A DNA stretch of 64,000 nt, taken from contig NZ_VCHX02000176.1 in NCBI RefSeq assembly GCF_005768555.2, forward strand, positions 1-64,000. The letters run 5' to 3'. Shown here piece after piece: positions 51,363 to 59,611 of this stretch. The position numbers and the translations under genes were made by a program. Numbering within the stretch: position 1 is the first letter of the stretch; each line of letters starts with the position of its first letter. The notes beneath the pieces are model-generated. The model had not been told where the DNA came from, searched no databases, and was given only the letters and a program-made list of their open reading frames with translations. The DNA is from Streptomyces sporangiiformans. Lineage in GTDB: Bacteria; Actinomycetota; Actinomycetes; Streptomycetales; Streptomycetaceae.

Positions 51363-52199
51363 CTACACCTCCGGCTCGCCCCACAAGGTGACGTGCACCT
51401 CGTCGCCCACGGAGAGTTTGCCCGTGCGGAGCACGGCGTACTTCGTGCCGAAGGCCAGGCCGCCCTCGGCGGCTCGGCGGTAGGTGGCGAGGGTGCGGAG
51501 GGGTTCGGGGCCCACTTTGGTGCCGGCCTGCTGGTCGACCGTGGTGACGACGCAGCGGATGGCGAGCTTGGTGTAGCCGAGTTCCGTGTCGGCGACGGTG
51601 ATCCCGCGAGCACGGTCCTCGGTGTGGGGGACGTCCCAGCCGCCGATGACGATGTTCGGGCGGAAGCGGTCCATGGGGAGGGCGGGCGCGCCGCGCTCGC
51701 TCAGCCGTTCGTTCAGCAGGTCCAGCGTGGACCGTGACAGGACATGGACGGCGGAGCTGTCGGCGTACCCGGAAGTGCCGGGAGTGCGACCGTCGGTGAT
51801 GCGGTCGTGCTCGGGCGGTACCCGCACCAGGCGGCTCGGCTCGCCGAGAACCTCCGACAGCCATGCGGCGGCCTCGTCACCCTGGTCGATTCCCGTGAAC
51901 GGCGCTCCGAACAGATCCACGTCGCGGCGAGGGCCCAGCGTGTCGACGTCGATGTCGATCTCCGACGAGTACGGGCGGCCGGAGGCCCGGAGGGTGAGCC
52001 GTTCGCCGTCGGCGCTGAGCCCAGGGTGGATCAGAGCCAGCCGCGGGTAGTGCCGCTGGGTGCGGTACACGCCGTCCTCACCGGTGACCATGAAAGTCCG
52101 GTCGTGGGCGAGACCTGCGGAGGTCAGCACCGCGTCGTGCGTCGAGACTCCGGCGCATCCCTTGATGGGGTAGTGCAACAGCTCCACGACCCTGGCCAC
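51363..52199 (-). CDS. MOSC domain protein (with N-terminal MOSC_N barrel)
   Basis: 278 residues from GTG with AGGGGGAGC upstream. MOSC_N region: LLHYPIKGCAGVSTHDAVLTSAG (by parts) and DRTFMVTGEDG. The MOSC core follows: SAVHVLSRSTLDLLNERL, MDRFRPNIVIGG, and the conserved Cys in LAIRCVVTTVDQQAG, the likely molybdenum-cofactor sulfur-carrying residue. Similar to YcbX/mARC-type proteins that bind Moco and reduce N-hydroxylated compounds. Confidence 0.85.
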   Translation of the reverse strand: MARVVELLHYPIKGCAGVSTHDAVLTSAGLAHDRTFMVTGEDGVYRTQRHYPRLALIHPGLSADGERLTLRASGRPYSSEIDIDVDTLGPRRDVDLFGAPFTGIDQGDEAAAWLSEVLGEPSRLVRVPPEHDRITDGRTPGTSGYADSSAVHVLSRSTLDLLNERLSERGAPALPMDRFRPNIVIGGWDVPHTEDRARGITVADTELGYTKLAIRCVVTTVDQQAGTKVGPEPLRTLATYRRAAEGGLAFGTKYAVLRTGKLSVGDEVHVTLWGEPEV

Positions 52200-52275
52200 G
52201 CGCTCCCCCTGCTTCCGCTGCTCCCCCAACGTTCCGCCACGCCGTTCGCCGTTCGCCGTACGCGACATGCGCACG

Positions 52276-52303
52276 CGACACGCGACACGCGACACGCGAC
52301 ACG
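52276..52303. repeat. 7-bp tandem repeat (CGACACG x4)
   Basis: Four perfect CGACACG copies, with degenerate copies to the left (from 52263), in the divergent region between the MOSC and symporter genes. Confidence 0.8.
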
Positions 52304-52311
52304 CGAGCCAA

Positions 52312-52361
52312 CTGTACGCATTGCACGATGACGGACGCCGATGTTCTTGCACTGCGTACAG
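52312..52361. promoter_or_regulatory. 14-bp-arm inverted repeat upstream of the symporter gene
   Basis: CTGTACGCATTGCA (52312-52325) and TGCACTGCGTACAG (52348-52361) are complementary except for one base, with 22 bp between. They lie about 75 bp before the symporter start. Probable operator of an unlinked regulator. Confidence 0.55.
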
Positions 52362-52436
52362 GGACACGTGTCTGGTCCCGGCCATACGATCTGGGCTCCC
52401 ACTCAGCAGGCATTGCACTACGAGGAGTGCGGCACA

Positions 52437-53996
52437 GTGGCGTCCCTGAACTGGCTCGACTGGTTGTTCATCAGCATCTACTTCTACTTCCTCATCGCGA
52501 TTGGCATGCAGTCGGTCAACCGGGACAGCGCCGACGACTTCGCCGTCGCCGGCCGCAGGATCAGCGGTGGGGTGGTCTTCGCAAGCCTCGCCGCGTCCTT
52601 CATCGGGGGCGGGGCCGTCATGGGCACCGCGAGCAGCACCTTCAGCGATGGCTATGTGTTCCTGTTCGCGATCTGCGCCTTCTCCGTCCAGACGGTGCTC
52701 GTCGGTCAGTTCGTGGCACCGCGTCTGCGCCACTACCGAGGAGCACACACAGTTGGCGACGTGATGGAGACCCACTACGGGCCCGCCGCCCGGCTGTTGA
52801 CCGGTCTGCTGTCCGTCACCGTCTGCGCCGGAATCCTCGGCGCTCAAGTGCTCGCCGTCGGCACGGTCTTCCATCTGCTGCTGGGCACCACGAAGCTGGT
52901 CGGCGTCCTCGTCGGGGTGGGATTCGTGCTGCTGTACGCCACCTTCGGCGGCATGTGGTCGGTCGTGAAGACCAACGTCGCCCAGTTCGTGATCTTCAGC
53001 ATCTTTCTGCCCGTCATCCTGCTCTTCGAGGTGTCCCATGCGGGCGGCCCCGCGGCGCTGATGGCGAGCGTCCCCGAAAGTCATACGTCGTTGCTGGGCG
53101 GCTGGACTCCGCTGGCCTTCGTCGGGGTCTTCGCCTCGTTCCTGCTCGGTGAGACCCTGGTACAGCCGTACGCCCAGCGCGCCTTCGCCGCCAAGAACCC
53201 GTTGGCGTCCCGGAACGGCTTTCTGCTGGCCGGGATCTTCTCGGTCGGCTTCTACTTCGTCACCGCGTCCATCGGTCTGGTGGCGCGCGTCGTGTACCCG
53301 GACATCGAACCCGATCAGGCCCTGCCCACGGTCGTCTCCGAGCTACTGCCCGTGGGCATGAGCGGGCTCGTCCTGGCCGCCCTGTTCGCCGTGATCATGT
53401 CGACGGCGGACTCGTACCTCAACGCCACGGCGGTCTCCTTCGCCAAGGACATCTACGTCTCCTTCCTCCATCGCGGCGCCGGCGAGCGGCTGTTGCTGGT
53501 GGTGCAGCGTCTGGTCACGGTGGTGGTGGGAGTCGCAGCGGCGTTCTTCGCTCTCTCGGCACCGTCGATCATCGACGCGCTGCTGCTCGCCTACAACCTG
53601 TGGGCGCCCACCGTCGTCGCCCCGCTGATCCTCGGCGTGGTGTGGGGCTTCCGCAGCCACATCGCGGGGACGGCGGCGATCGTGGCGGGGGGCGGCGCCA
53701 TGGCGATCTGGCGGTGGGAGCTGCATGAACCGTTCGGTATCACCGCGCTGATCGTCGGCGTGGCCGTCAACATCGTCGTCTACGCCCTCGCCTACGTCCT
53801 CGACCCGCGGGCTTATCGGCTTCACGCCCAGGCCGAGGCCGAGGCCGAGTTCGCGCGTACGGCGTCCGCGAACGGGGCCGGTGTCGGCCTCGGTTCCGGT
53901 CCCGGTCGCGGTCCCGGTCCCGGTCCCGGTTCCGGTTCCGGTTCCGGTCTGGGGTCCGGCCCCGGTCTCGGGTCCGGTCCCGGTCCATGGAGGTAA
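52437..53996 (+). CDS. Sodium:solute symporter family protein
   Basis: 519 residues from GTG with GAGGAG upstream. About 13 membrane helices of the SSS fold: DDFAVAGRRISGGVVF (first substrate-gate region), AASFIGGGAVMGTAS, VLLYATFGGMWSVVKTN, and the Na-site helix ALFAVIMSTADSYLNATAVSF. The C-terminus is a repetitive Gly/Pro/Ser tail of about 35 residues encoded by 6-bp repeats. Substrate not predictable. A 33-residue membrane peptide gene follows directly. Confidence 0.85.
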   Translation: MASLNWLDWLFISIYFYFLIAIGMQSVNRDSADDFAVAGRRISGGVVFASLAASFIGGGAVMGTASSTFSDGYVFLFAICAFSVQTVLVGQFVAPRLRHYRGAHTVGDVMETHYGPAARLLTGLLSVTVCAGILGAQVLAVGTVFHLLLGTTKLVGVLVGVGFVLLYATFGGMWSVVKTNVAQFVIFSIFLPVILLFEVSHAGGPAALMASVPESHTSLLGGWTPLAFVGVFASFLLGETLVQPYAQRAFAAKNPLASRNGFLLAGIFSVGFYFVTASIGLVARVVYPDIEPDQALPTVVSELLPVGMSGLVLAALFAVIMSTADSYLNATAVSFAKDIYVSFLHRGAGERLLLVVQRLVTVVVGVAAAFFALSAPSIIDALLLAYNLWAPTVVAPLILGVVWGFRSHIAGTAAIVAGGGAMAIWRWELHEPFGITALIVGVAVNIVVYALAYVLDPRAYRLHAQAEAEAEFARTASANGAGVGLGSGPGRGPGPGPGSGSGSGLGSGPGLGSGPGPWR

Positions 53997-54002
53997 CTGA
54001 TC

Positions 54003-54104
54003 ATGTACGTCCTGCTGTTCTACGGTGTTCCCCTGGCCGTCATGGCTGTGGCCCTGGTCGTCGCCGTCATCGGTCCCCGCTTCTACCTTCAGGAGTCGGA
54101 ATAG
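54003..54104 (+). CDS. 33-residue membrane peptide following the symporter
   Basis: Begins MYVLLFYGVPLAVMAVALVV and ends VIGPRFYLQESE. One hydrophobic helix. GGAGGT lies at the end of the symporter gene, 9 nt upstream. The spacing and orientation suggest a small accessory subunit of the transporter. Its 3' end overlaps the convergent GtrA-like gene. Confidence 0.6.
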   Translation: MYVLLFYGVPLAVMAVALVVAVIGPRFYLQESE

Positions 54105-55018
54105 GCGGGCGGCACCGCACACTCACGTACGGGCGTTTTCCGCTGGTGGGGCCCAGCCGCCGGCCGCGGTCGCCGGGGACCAGCTGCTCGGCACGGGGTG
54201 AGACCTGAAACGGCCGACTGTCGTCCGTGTGTCGGCGAGTTACTCTGCCGCTTGGTCCCGCTCCTGCTCGCCACGCTCGCTGCCCTCGCCGTGCACCTGA
54301 TGGCCCTGGTCGAGGCCGCGTTGTTCGGCCTGTGCGACGAATGGCCGTCTGCCGGCTGACTGACCGGCTGCACCGGCAACGCCGACTGCATCGTCAGTAC
54401 GGTGTTCTGAACCGGCGCCGGGCTCTTCGCCCGCGCCGTGGTTCCGTTCCTGCCGACCCCGTTCCTGCCGACCCCGTTCCGGGCCCCGTTCCGGCCGACG
54501 GCGAAGACGAACAGGCGCAGCACCAGGAAACGCCCGATGCCGGCGAGCGCGGAGGCGCTGAGGTAGACGATCTGCTCGCAGAGCACCCCTGCCGACGGCT
54601 GCACCACGTGCAGGACGAGCATCGCCGCACAGGTCACCGCGTACGCGGCCGAGGCCGACCCGGCGGACTGGAGGTGCCGGCGCCATCCGGCACGCCCCCC
54701 GGCGCCGAAGGTGAAGCGTGCGTGGAGCTCCGTGCAGAGCAGGGTGGAGGCGACGGTGATCAGTGCGTTCGCCACCACCCAGGGCAGCAGCGTGGCCAGC
54801 AGTGCCACGGCGGCGCTGGAGGCGAACCCGACGCCGCCGCCGCAGAGTACGAACCGGGCGAAGGAGGCGAGCGGGCCGGGGGCGGCCGCGGCCGGGGTCT
54901 GGTGTACGCCGTCCAGGTTGGTCCCGCCCAGAGTGGTCCCGTCCAGGGCGGTGTCCATCCGCTCCGTGCGCCGTGTCTCGCGCGCCTTTCCCGGCTTCGA
55001 CGAGAGCAGCGACTTCAT
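54089..55018 (-). CDS. GtrA-like family membrane protein with long C-terminal tail
   Basis: 309 residues. A cytoplasmic N-terminus, then four membrane helices of GtrA layout: FARFVLCGGGVGFASSAAVALL, VVANALITVASTLLCTELHARFTF (the conserved N...R.TF-like end of TM2), YAVTCAAMLVLHVV, and IVYLSASALAGIGRFLVLRLFVF. After residue about 185 comes a low-complexity Arg/Asn/Ser tail (RNGVGRNGVGRNG), much longer than usual for GtrA (about 130-170 residues). GtrA proteins flip lipid-linked sugars. The tail may be a read-through of an ancestral stop. Confidence 0.7.
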   Translation of the reverse strand: MKSLLSSKPGKARETRRTERMDTALDGTTLGGTNLDGVHQTPAAAAPGPLASFARFVLCGGGVGFASSAAVALLATLLPWVVANALITVASTLLCTELHARFTFGAGGRAGWRRHLQSAGSASAAYAVTCAAMLVLHVVQPSAGVLCEQIVYLSASALAGIGRFLVLRLFVFAVGRNGARNGVGRNGVGRNGTTARAKSPAPVQNTVLTMQSALPVQPVSQPADGHSSHRPNNAASTRAIRCTARAASVASRSGTKRQSNSPTHGRQSAVSGLTPCRAAGPRRPRPAAGPHQRKTPVRECAVPPAYSDS

Positions 55019-55172
55019 GGGAGTTTTCCTTCCGGATGGAGGTTGTGAGCCTCTGGATCGGCTGAGTTGAACGATGCCGTGGCCCGCTCACCGGCACGAG
55101 GACGTACGCCCCCGAACTCGGGGTATGGCTGGCCCCACCGTGGGCCGGGGGCTAGTGGGGCTGAGCTGCGCG

Positions 55173-55691
55173 TCAGGCGAGGGACATCACGGTCAGGGCG
55201 AGGATCGAGGCGCCGAACACCACCGCGTGCCGGACGTTCTGGAGGGCGCCCACCCAGGAGGGGAAGCCGTTCTCGGCCGCCTTGAGGAGGGCCGGGACGT
55301 CGATGCGCGCGAGCATCGGGTCGCCCTTGCGAGCGAAGGCGGTCTGTACGGACTTCACGGCGGTCAACTGGCTGTGCAGGATGAGGCAGTTGCCGACGAG
55401 GACGATGGACTGGAAGACCCAGGTCAGGGTCTCGGCCCAGGGGCCGCCTGAGAGGTTGAGCGCGGCCACGGCCGCCATGACCGCGGCGACCGAGGCGGGG
55501 ATCGCCGTCTCGTGGCCGCCGGCGTCGAACCGCATCCCGTTCTCGGTCAGGACGGTGGTCCGTATGCCCTGGCGCTCCAGCTCCGCCTCCGCGCCCGCCA
55601 TCGCGGTGGGTCCGTAGCGGTGGCGTACCAGCGGGATGCTCAAGAAGGCCGTGGCGACGAGCAGCTGCAGTGCGGCAACGAAGGCGTTCAT
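55173..55691 (-). CDS. Four-helix membrane protein (DUF1772-like or related)
   Basis: 172 residues from MNAFVAALQLLVATAF; GGGGAGGAG upstream. Helices at 3-20, 65-85 (ASVAAVMAAVAALNL), 90-110 (VFQSIVLVGNCLILHS) and 150-168 (AVVFGASILALTVMSL). Family assignment tentative. Divergent from the second MOSC gene, with four copies of a conserved operator between them, which suggests co-regulation. Confidence 0.6.
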   Translation of the reverse strand: MNAFVAALQLLVATAFLSIPLVRHRYGPTAMAGAEAELERQGIRTTVLTENGMRFDAGGHETAIPASVAAVMAAVAALNLSGGPWAETLTWVFQSIVLVGNCLILHSQLTAVKSVQTAFARKGDPMLARIDVPALLKAAENGFPSWVGALQNVRHAVVFGASILALTVMSLA

Positions 55692-55764
55692 GGTCGGGTT
55701 CTCCTCCCCTGGCGGTGCCACTTCGGCGCCGGCTCCGGACTTGGGACTTGGGACTTGGGACTCG

Positions 55765-55870
55765 TTGCACTTAGTTCAAGTGGAGGCCGCAGCGCGACCT
55801 GAACTAAGTGCAACTCCAAGGTAGAGCATCGCTTGAACTAAGTGCAAGGGATTTCTTGAACTAAGTGCAA
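55765..55870. promoter_or_regulatory. Four-copy operator array TTGAACTAAGTGCAA
   Basis: Copies: 55765-55779 (inverted, TTGCACTTAGTTCAA), 55799-55813 (first base changed), 55833-55847 and 55856-55870 (both perfect). Start-to-start spacing is 34, 34 and 23 bp. Each copy is an imperfect palindrome TTGNACN3GTNCAA, the form bound by MarR-type regulators. They sit between the divergent membrane-protein and MOSC genes. Confidence 0.8.
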
Positions 55871-55963
55871 GGCGCGGCCGGTCGTCGGCCGAAGGGCCCC
55901 GACCGTGGGCCGGTCGAGGTTAGGCTCTTGGAAGATCGCGCCACTGAAGAGGGGGACCACATC

Positions 55964-56506
55964 ATGACCGGGGCCGTGACGGCAGTCAGCAGCAACGGTG
56001 TGTACTCGTTCAGCAAGCCGAACCGGGACAGCATCACCTTGCTCGCCGGGCTCGGTGTGGAGGGGGACGTCCACGCGGGTGTGACGGTCAAGCACCGTTC
56101 GCGCATGGCGCAGGACCCCACTCAGCCGAACCTGCGCCAGGTCCACCTCATCCACGAGGAGCTCTTCGCCGAAGTGGGTGGAGCGGGGTTCCAGGTGGCG
56201 CCCGGCGAGCTCGGGGAGAACATCACGACCCGCGGCATCGACCTGCTCGGGCTGCCGGTCGGAACCCTGCTGCGCATCGGTGACGGCGCGGTGGTGGAGG
56301 TGACCGGCCTGCGCAACCCCTGCCTGCAGATCGACAACTTCCAGGACGGTCTGTTGAAGCAGGTCGTCGGCCGTGACGAAGCCGGGGCCCTCGTGCGCAA
56401 GGCCGGAATCATGGGCGTCGTGAAGGAGGGCGGTGTGGTGCGCCCCGGGGACGTGATCGACGTGAAGCTCCCGGACGAGCCGCATCGGCCGTTGGATCGG
56501 GTCTGA
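55964..56506 (+). CDS. MOSC domain protein, short type
   Basis: 180 residues from MTGAVTAVSSNGVYSFSK; GAGGGGGA upstream. YiiM-like short MOSC protein: GVEGDVHAG, LRQVHLIHEELFAE, PGELGENITTRGIDL, and the conserved Cys in TGLRNPCLQIDNF. Binds molybdenum cofactor; the reaction may be N-hydroxy reduction or sulfur transfer. Likely controlled by the four-site operator array upstream. Confidence 0.85.
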   Translation: MTGAVTAVSSNGVYSFSKPNRDSITLLAGLGVEGDVHAGVTVKHRSRMAQDPTQPNLRQVHLIHEELFAEVGGAGFQVAPGELGENITTRGIDLLGLPVGTLLRIGDGAVVEVTGLRNPCLQIDNFQDGLLKQVVGRDEAGALVRKAGIMGVVKEGGVVRPGDVIDVKLPDEPHRPLDRV

Positions 56507-56535
56507 TCTCCCTCCGACCGTCCACAAGCGCCGGT

Positions 56536-57441
56536 TCAAGAACTCCTGTGCCGGTTCAGGAACTCCCGTATCGCTTCGTGTAGTCGCTCCGGCTGGTCCA
56601 GGTGTACGTCATGGCCCGCGTCCTGAATCGTCTCGGTTGTCGTCGAGGACGTCGGGCGGCGGGATCGGTATCCGGTTTGGTCTCGGGTTCGGTGTCGGGT
56701 TTCCATCTCGGTCATCTCCGACGCCCGCATGGAGCCCTTCGCGCCGCGTAGGACGAGGGTCGGGCAGCGGACCTGCTCCCACTCGTCCCAGTACGCCCGT
56801 TCGGCGAGTTCCGCCACCGCGGCCACCATCGTGTCGCGGTCCACTCGGGCGTACCAGCCGTCGGGGCGTTGCTCCAGGCCGCGCGCCCAGGCCTCGTGGC
56901 CGAGGAACTCCTCCGCGTCGGCCAGGGACTTGAAGGGCAGCGGCCAGCCGTCCAGCCAGTTTCCGATTTCCTTGGGGAGGTCGGGGCTCGGTCCGGCCGG
57001 TCCCGCTTCGACGAGGATCAGGCCCTGGATCAGGTGAGGGTGGGCGGCCGCGGTGAGCAGGGCCGTGTGGCCGCCCAGGGATTGGCCGGCGATCGTCACG
57101 GGGGCCAGGGCGAGCTGCTCGATCACCGCGGTCACGTCGGTCACCGAGGACGCTCTCGTCATGTCCGGTGGGCGGCGCGTGCTCGCGCCGTGACCTCGGG
57201 CGTCGTACGTCACCACCCTGTGGCCGTCCGTCAGGAGGCGCTCCGTCAGGTCGTCCCACTCCCCCATGTGGCCGGCGAGGCCGTGCAGGAGGAGGAGTGG
57301 AGGGCGAGGGGCGTGCGTCGGGGGCGGCGGGTGGTGGTCGCGGTATGCCAGTCGGGTGCCGTCGGGGGTGGTGACGTGGCCGGTGGGGGCACGGCCGGGG
57401 TGGGTGGGGCCGGTCGGGGTGGGCGGCCGGGTAACTGTCAT
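56536..57441 (-). CDS. Alpha/beta hydrolase
   Basis: 301 residues. Oxyanion region LLLLHGLAGHMGEWD, nucleophile elbow AGQSLGGHTALL (Ser), and C-terminal His in DAGHDVHLDQPERL. Just before that His lies an unusual insertion (TRHRTRDQTGYRSRRP) from locally repetitive DNA, absent in typical family members. The start overlaps the HEAT-gene stop (ATGA). Esterase or haloperoxidase-type activity possible. Confidence 0.82.
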   Translation of the reverse strand: MTVTRPPTPTGPTHPGRAPTGHVTTPDGTRLAYRDHHPPPPTHAPRPPLLLLHGLAGHMGEWDDLTERLLTDGHRVVTYDARGHGASTRRPPDMTRASSVTDVTAVIEQLALAPVTIAGQSLGGHTALLTAAAHPHLIQGLILVEAGPAGPSPDLPKEIGNWLDGWPLPFKSLADAEEFLGHEAWARGLEQRPDGWYARVDRDTMVAAVAELAERAYWDEWEQVRCPTLVLRGAKGSMRASEMTEMETRHRTRDQTGYRSRRPTSSTTTETIQDAGHDVHLDQPERLHEAIREFLNRHRSS

Positions 57442-57989
57442 GACCTGCGGGTCGGTTGAGGGGCCGTTCGGCGGTGGATGGGGCCGCCGGGTGCGTACCA
57501 GCCGGCCTTCTTGCGGACGGCTGGGGACGGGTCGGCGTCGTGGGCGTGGGTGAGGGCATCGGCCGCTTCGGGGCAGGTGTGCACCCAGAGGCCGACCAGT
57601 TCGGCGGCCCTCGCGCGGACGTGGGCGTCGGGGTCGTGGTGCAGCATCCGGATGGCCCGCGGCAGGACCACCGCGCGGTCCGGGCTGCAGGCGTCGGTCT
57701 TGCATCGCTCGCAGGACAAGGCGTGCAGGGCCGCCACCCGCACTCCGGCGTCGGGGTCGTCGAGCACGGCGAACAGGTCGTCCAGGGCCTCCTCCACGAG
57801 GAGGTGGTCCAGCAGAGCGCAACACTGCTCGCGCACGCGGGGGTGGGTGTGCCGCAGGCCCTCCCGGATGGCGGGTACGGCGGACGGGCCGCGGCGGAGC
57901 AGGTCGCGGAAGACTGCGGGGCGCCGGGGTTCGCTGCCCAGCGCGTGTATCAGCGCCTGGAGTGGGGCGTCCTGCGGTGACTTCGCCAT
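57438..57989 (-). CDS. HEAT-repeat protein
   Basis: 183 residues from MAKSPQDAPLQ (an ATG two codons earlier, at 57995, is possible). Helical HEAT-like repeats (VPAIREGLRHTHPRVREQC, LDDLFAVLDDPDAGVRVAALHAL, RMLHHDPDAHVRARAAELVG). Short scaffold with a few Cys (CERCKTDAC). Translationally coupled to the hydrolase. Function not predictable. Confidence 0.7.
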   Translation of the reverse strand: MAKSPQDAPLQALIHALGSEPRRPAVFRDLLRRGPSAVPAIREGLRHTHPRVREQCCALLDHLLVEEALDDLFAVLDDPDAGVRVAALHALSCERCKTDACSPDRAVVLPRAIRMLHHDPDAHVRARAAELVGLWVHTCPEAADALTHAHDADPSPAVRKKAGWYAPGGPIHRRTAPQPTRRS

Positions 57990-58125
57990 CGTCATGGTCC
58001 CTCTTTCCCGCCATGACGAGTCTGCGCGCCCGTTTTCACCGCCGACAACTCGTTTTTCCCGCCCGGCGGGGAGGGGAGGGAGGGGCACGGCCGGGCCGCC
58101 GCCCGCTCACGTCATGGGTGCCCGC

Positions 58126-58593
58126 TCACGTCATGGGTGCGAGTTCGGCTCGGCCGAACAGCAGGGCGTAACCGGACGGGAGTTGCCGCAGGACGCGGAC
58201 CACCAGTTCGTCGCCCACGGTGGAGGCCAGGACGCTCAGGACGGAGCTGACGTCCCATCGGGCCGTTACCGGAGTGGCCCCTTCGATGCGGGCGGCCACG
58301 TCGTCCACGAACTCGGCGGCGGTCAGCTGCCGGGTGGCCGGTATCCGGGATGCGATGACTCGCGCCGCTTCCTCGGGCATTCGGCGCGCCAGGTCGACGC
58401 GTTCGTCGCCGACGACGTGGCCGCCGAGGGCGGACAGCACGATGCGGGCGATACGTTCCGCCTCCGCCGCGGTGGTGTACTGGCCGGATTCCCGTACGGC
58501 GTCGACGAAGCCTCCCCAGCTCGTCGTGCTCCGGGCGCCCGGCCTGGTCATGTTCGTTGCGTTCGCCGTGCTCATCGCGGTCGTCGCGCTCAT
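58126..58593 (-). CDS. DUF2267 protein
   Basis: 155 residues. Contains GGFVDAVRESGQYTTAAEAERIARIVLSAL-type helical repeats (cited by parts: FVDAVRESGQ, RIARIVLSAL) and PEEAARVIASRIP, matching DUF2267. Such genes often sit beside Hsp20 and other dormancy/stress-type genes in actinobacteria, as here. Unknown function. Confidence 0.75.
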   Translation of the reverse strand: MSATTAMSTANATNMTRPGARSTTSWGGFVDAVRESGQYTTAAEAERIARIVLSALGGHVVGDERVDLARRMPEEAARVIASRIPATRQLTAAEFVDDVAARIEGATPVTARWDVSSVLSVLASTVGDELVVRVLRQLPSGYALLFGRAELAPMT

Positions 58594-58716
58594 CGCGCGT
58601 GTTCCTCCTCCGAGTTGGGCCCGGACATGGGCATAGGTATGGGAAGGGGTATGGGTATGGGTGTGCGCCCGCCCCGCCCCGCGGACGGGGCTGCGGGGCG
58701 GTACGGCGCAAGGGCG

Positions 58717-59133
58717 TCAGCCGGCGAGCTGCTTGCGGTCGCCGCCGCTGATCTGGATCCGGCGTGGCTTCGCGCGTTCGGCCACGGGGATGCGCAGCGT
58801 CAGGACTCCCGCGTCGTACGCAGCGTCGATGCGCTCCGTGTCGAGGGTGTCGCCGAGGAACAGCTGACGGGTGAACGTGCCGGTGGGACGCTCGGCGACG
58901 ATCACGCCCGCGCCCTCGGGAGCGGGGGAACGGCGCTCGGCGCGTACGTTCAGCACGTTCTGCTCGACGTCCAGGTCGATCGACTCGGGGTCGATGCCGG
59001 GGAGGTCGAAGTGGACGATGAGGTCGTCGCCGGCCCGGTAGGCGTCCATCGGCATCGCCGCGGGGCGGGCGGAGTCGAAGACCTGCTGTGCGAGTCGGTC
59101 GAACTCGCGGAAGGGGTCGGTACGCATGAGCAT
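58717..59133 (-). CDS. Hsp20/alpha-crystallin small heat shock protein
   Basis: 138 residues (ATG 59133; ATG 59127 also possible). N-terminal MLMRTDPFREFDRLAQQVF, then an alpha-crystallin domain (DLIVHFDLPGIDPESIDLDVEQNVLNV by parts) ending in the conserved AYDAGVLTLRIPVAE motif. A holdase chaperone. A clear vegetative promoter (see the entry at 59183) lies upstream on the minus strand. Confidence 0.92.
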   Translation of the reverse strand: MLMRTDPFREFDRLAQQVFDSARPAAMPMDAYRAGDDLIVHFDLPGIDPESIDLDVEQNVLNVRAERRSPAPEGAGVIVAERPTGTFTRQLFLGDTLDTERIDAAYDAGVLTLRIPVAERAKPRRIQISGGDRKQLAG

Positions 59134-59182
59134 CACGGGTCACTCCCTTCGTGCGGCACTGTGTGCGATGCCCTACGACTTC

Positions 59183-59211
59183 TTATATAGCGCGTGGGAG
59201 GAAAGTTGACA
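59183..59211 (-). promoter_or_regulatory. Promoter of the Hsp20 gene
   Basis: On the minus strand TTGTCA (59211-59206), a 17-bp spacer and TATATA (59188-59183), about 50 bp before the start codon. The -35 box lies within the palindrome-like GGTTGTCAACTT, a possible heat-shock repressor site. Confidence 0.7.
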
Positions 59212-59258
59212 ACCTTCGACTCACTTCTGGGCCTGGCCTCCCGATTCGTTAGCCTCGG

Positions 59259-59289
59259 TTCGTACGTACGCCCCAGACGTACGTACGAA
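59259..59289. promoter_or_regulatory. 12-bp-arm palindrome upstream of the 59.3-kb membrane gene
   Basis: TTCGTACGTACG (59259-59270) and CGTACGTACGAA (59278-59289), perfect arms with a 7-bp centre, in the divergent region between Hsp20 and the membrane-protein gene. Each arm is itself nearly palindromic (CGTACG). Operator or hairpin. Confidence 0.5.
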
Positions 59290-59307
59290 TCGGGAAGCGA
59301 GGCAGTG

Positions 59308-59610
59308 ATGGCGAAGGTACCGGCCGCGGCGGTGGCGGCGAGCGGGCTCATCGGTGGGTACGGGGTCGCTCGCTGGACCAGGAAGCGGCAGCTCGGCGGG
59401 GCCGTGCTCGCCGTCGCCGGGGCCGCGGCGGCGCGGCAGTGGCGGCAGCAGGCGGGCGGGAAGGCCGCGGGGGCACTGACCGTCGGGTACGTCGCTGCCT
59501 TCGCCGGGTCTCATCCGCTGGCCAAGAAGGTGGGGGCCTGGCCCGCGGTGTTCGGGGCCGCCGGGGCCGTCGCGCTGGCCTCCTGGGCGGTCGCCGACCG
59601 GCGGGGCTGA
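59308..59610 (+). CDS. Small Gly/Ala-rich membrane protein
   Basis: 100 residues from MAKVPAAAVAASGL. Three short hydrophobic stretches (VAASGLIGGYGVA, LGGAVLAVAGAAAA, VFGAAGAVALASWAVA). No known family. Expressed divergently from Hsp20. Confidence 0.55.
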   Translation: MAKVPAAAVAASGLIGGYGVARWTRKRQLGGAVLAVAGAAAARQWRQQAGGKAAGALTVGYVAAFAGSHPLAKKVGAWPAVFGAAGAVALASWAVADRRG

Positions 59611-59611
59611 G

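Noticed and set aside
52263..52304. Tandem CGACACG units considered as a CRISPR-like array
   Set aside because: Units are 7 bp, directly adjacent and without spacers; no cas genes in the window.
54240..55097. Long antisense or alternate-frame open frames over the GtrA and cslA/glxA genes
   Set aside because: High GC creates long stop-free shadow frames; these have Arg/Pro/Gly-rich compositions and no family motifs.
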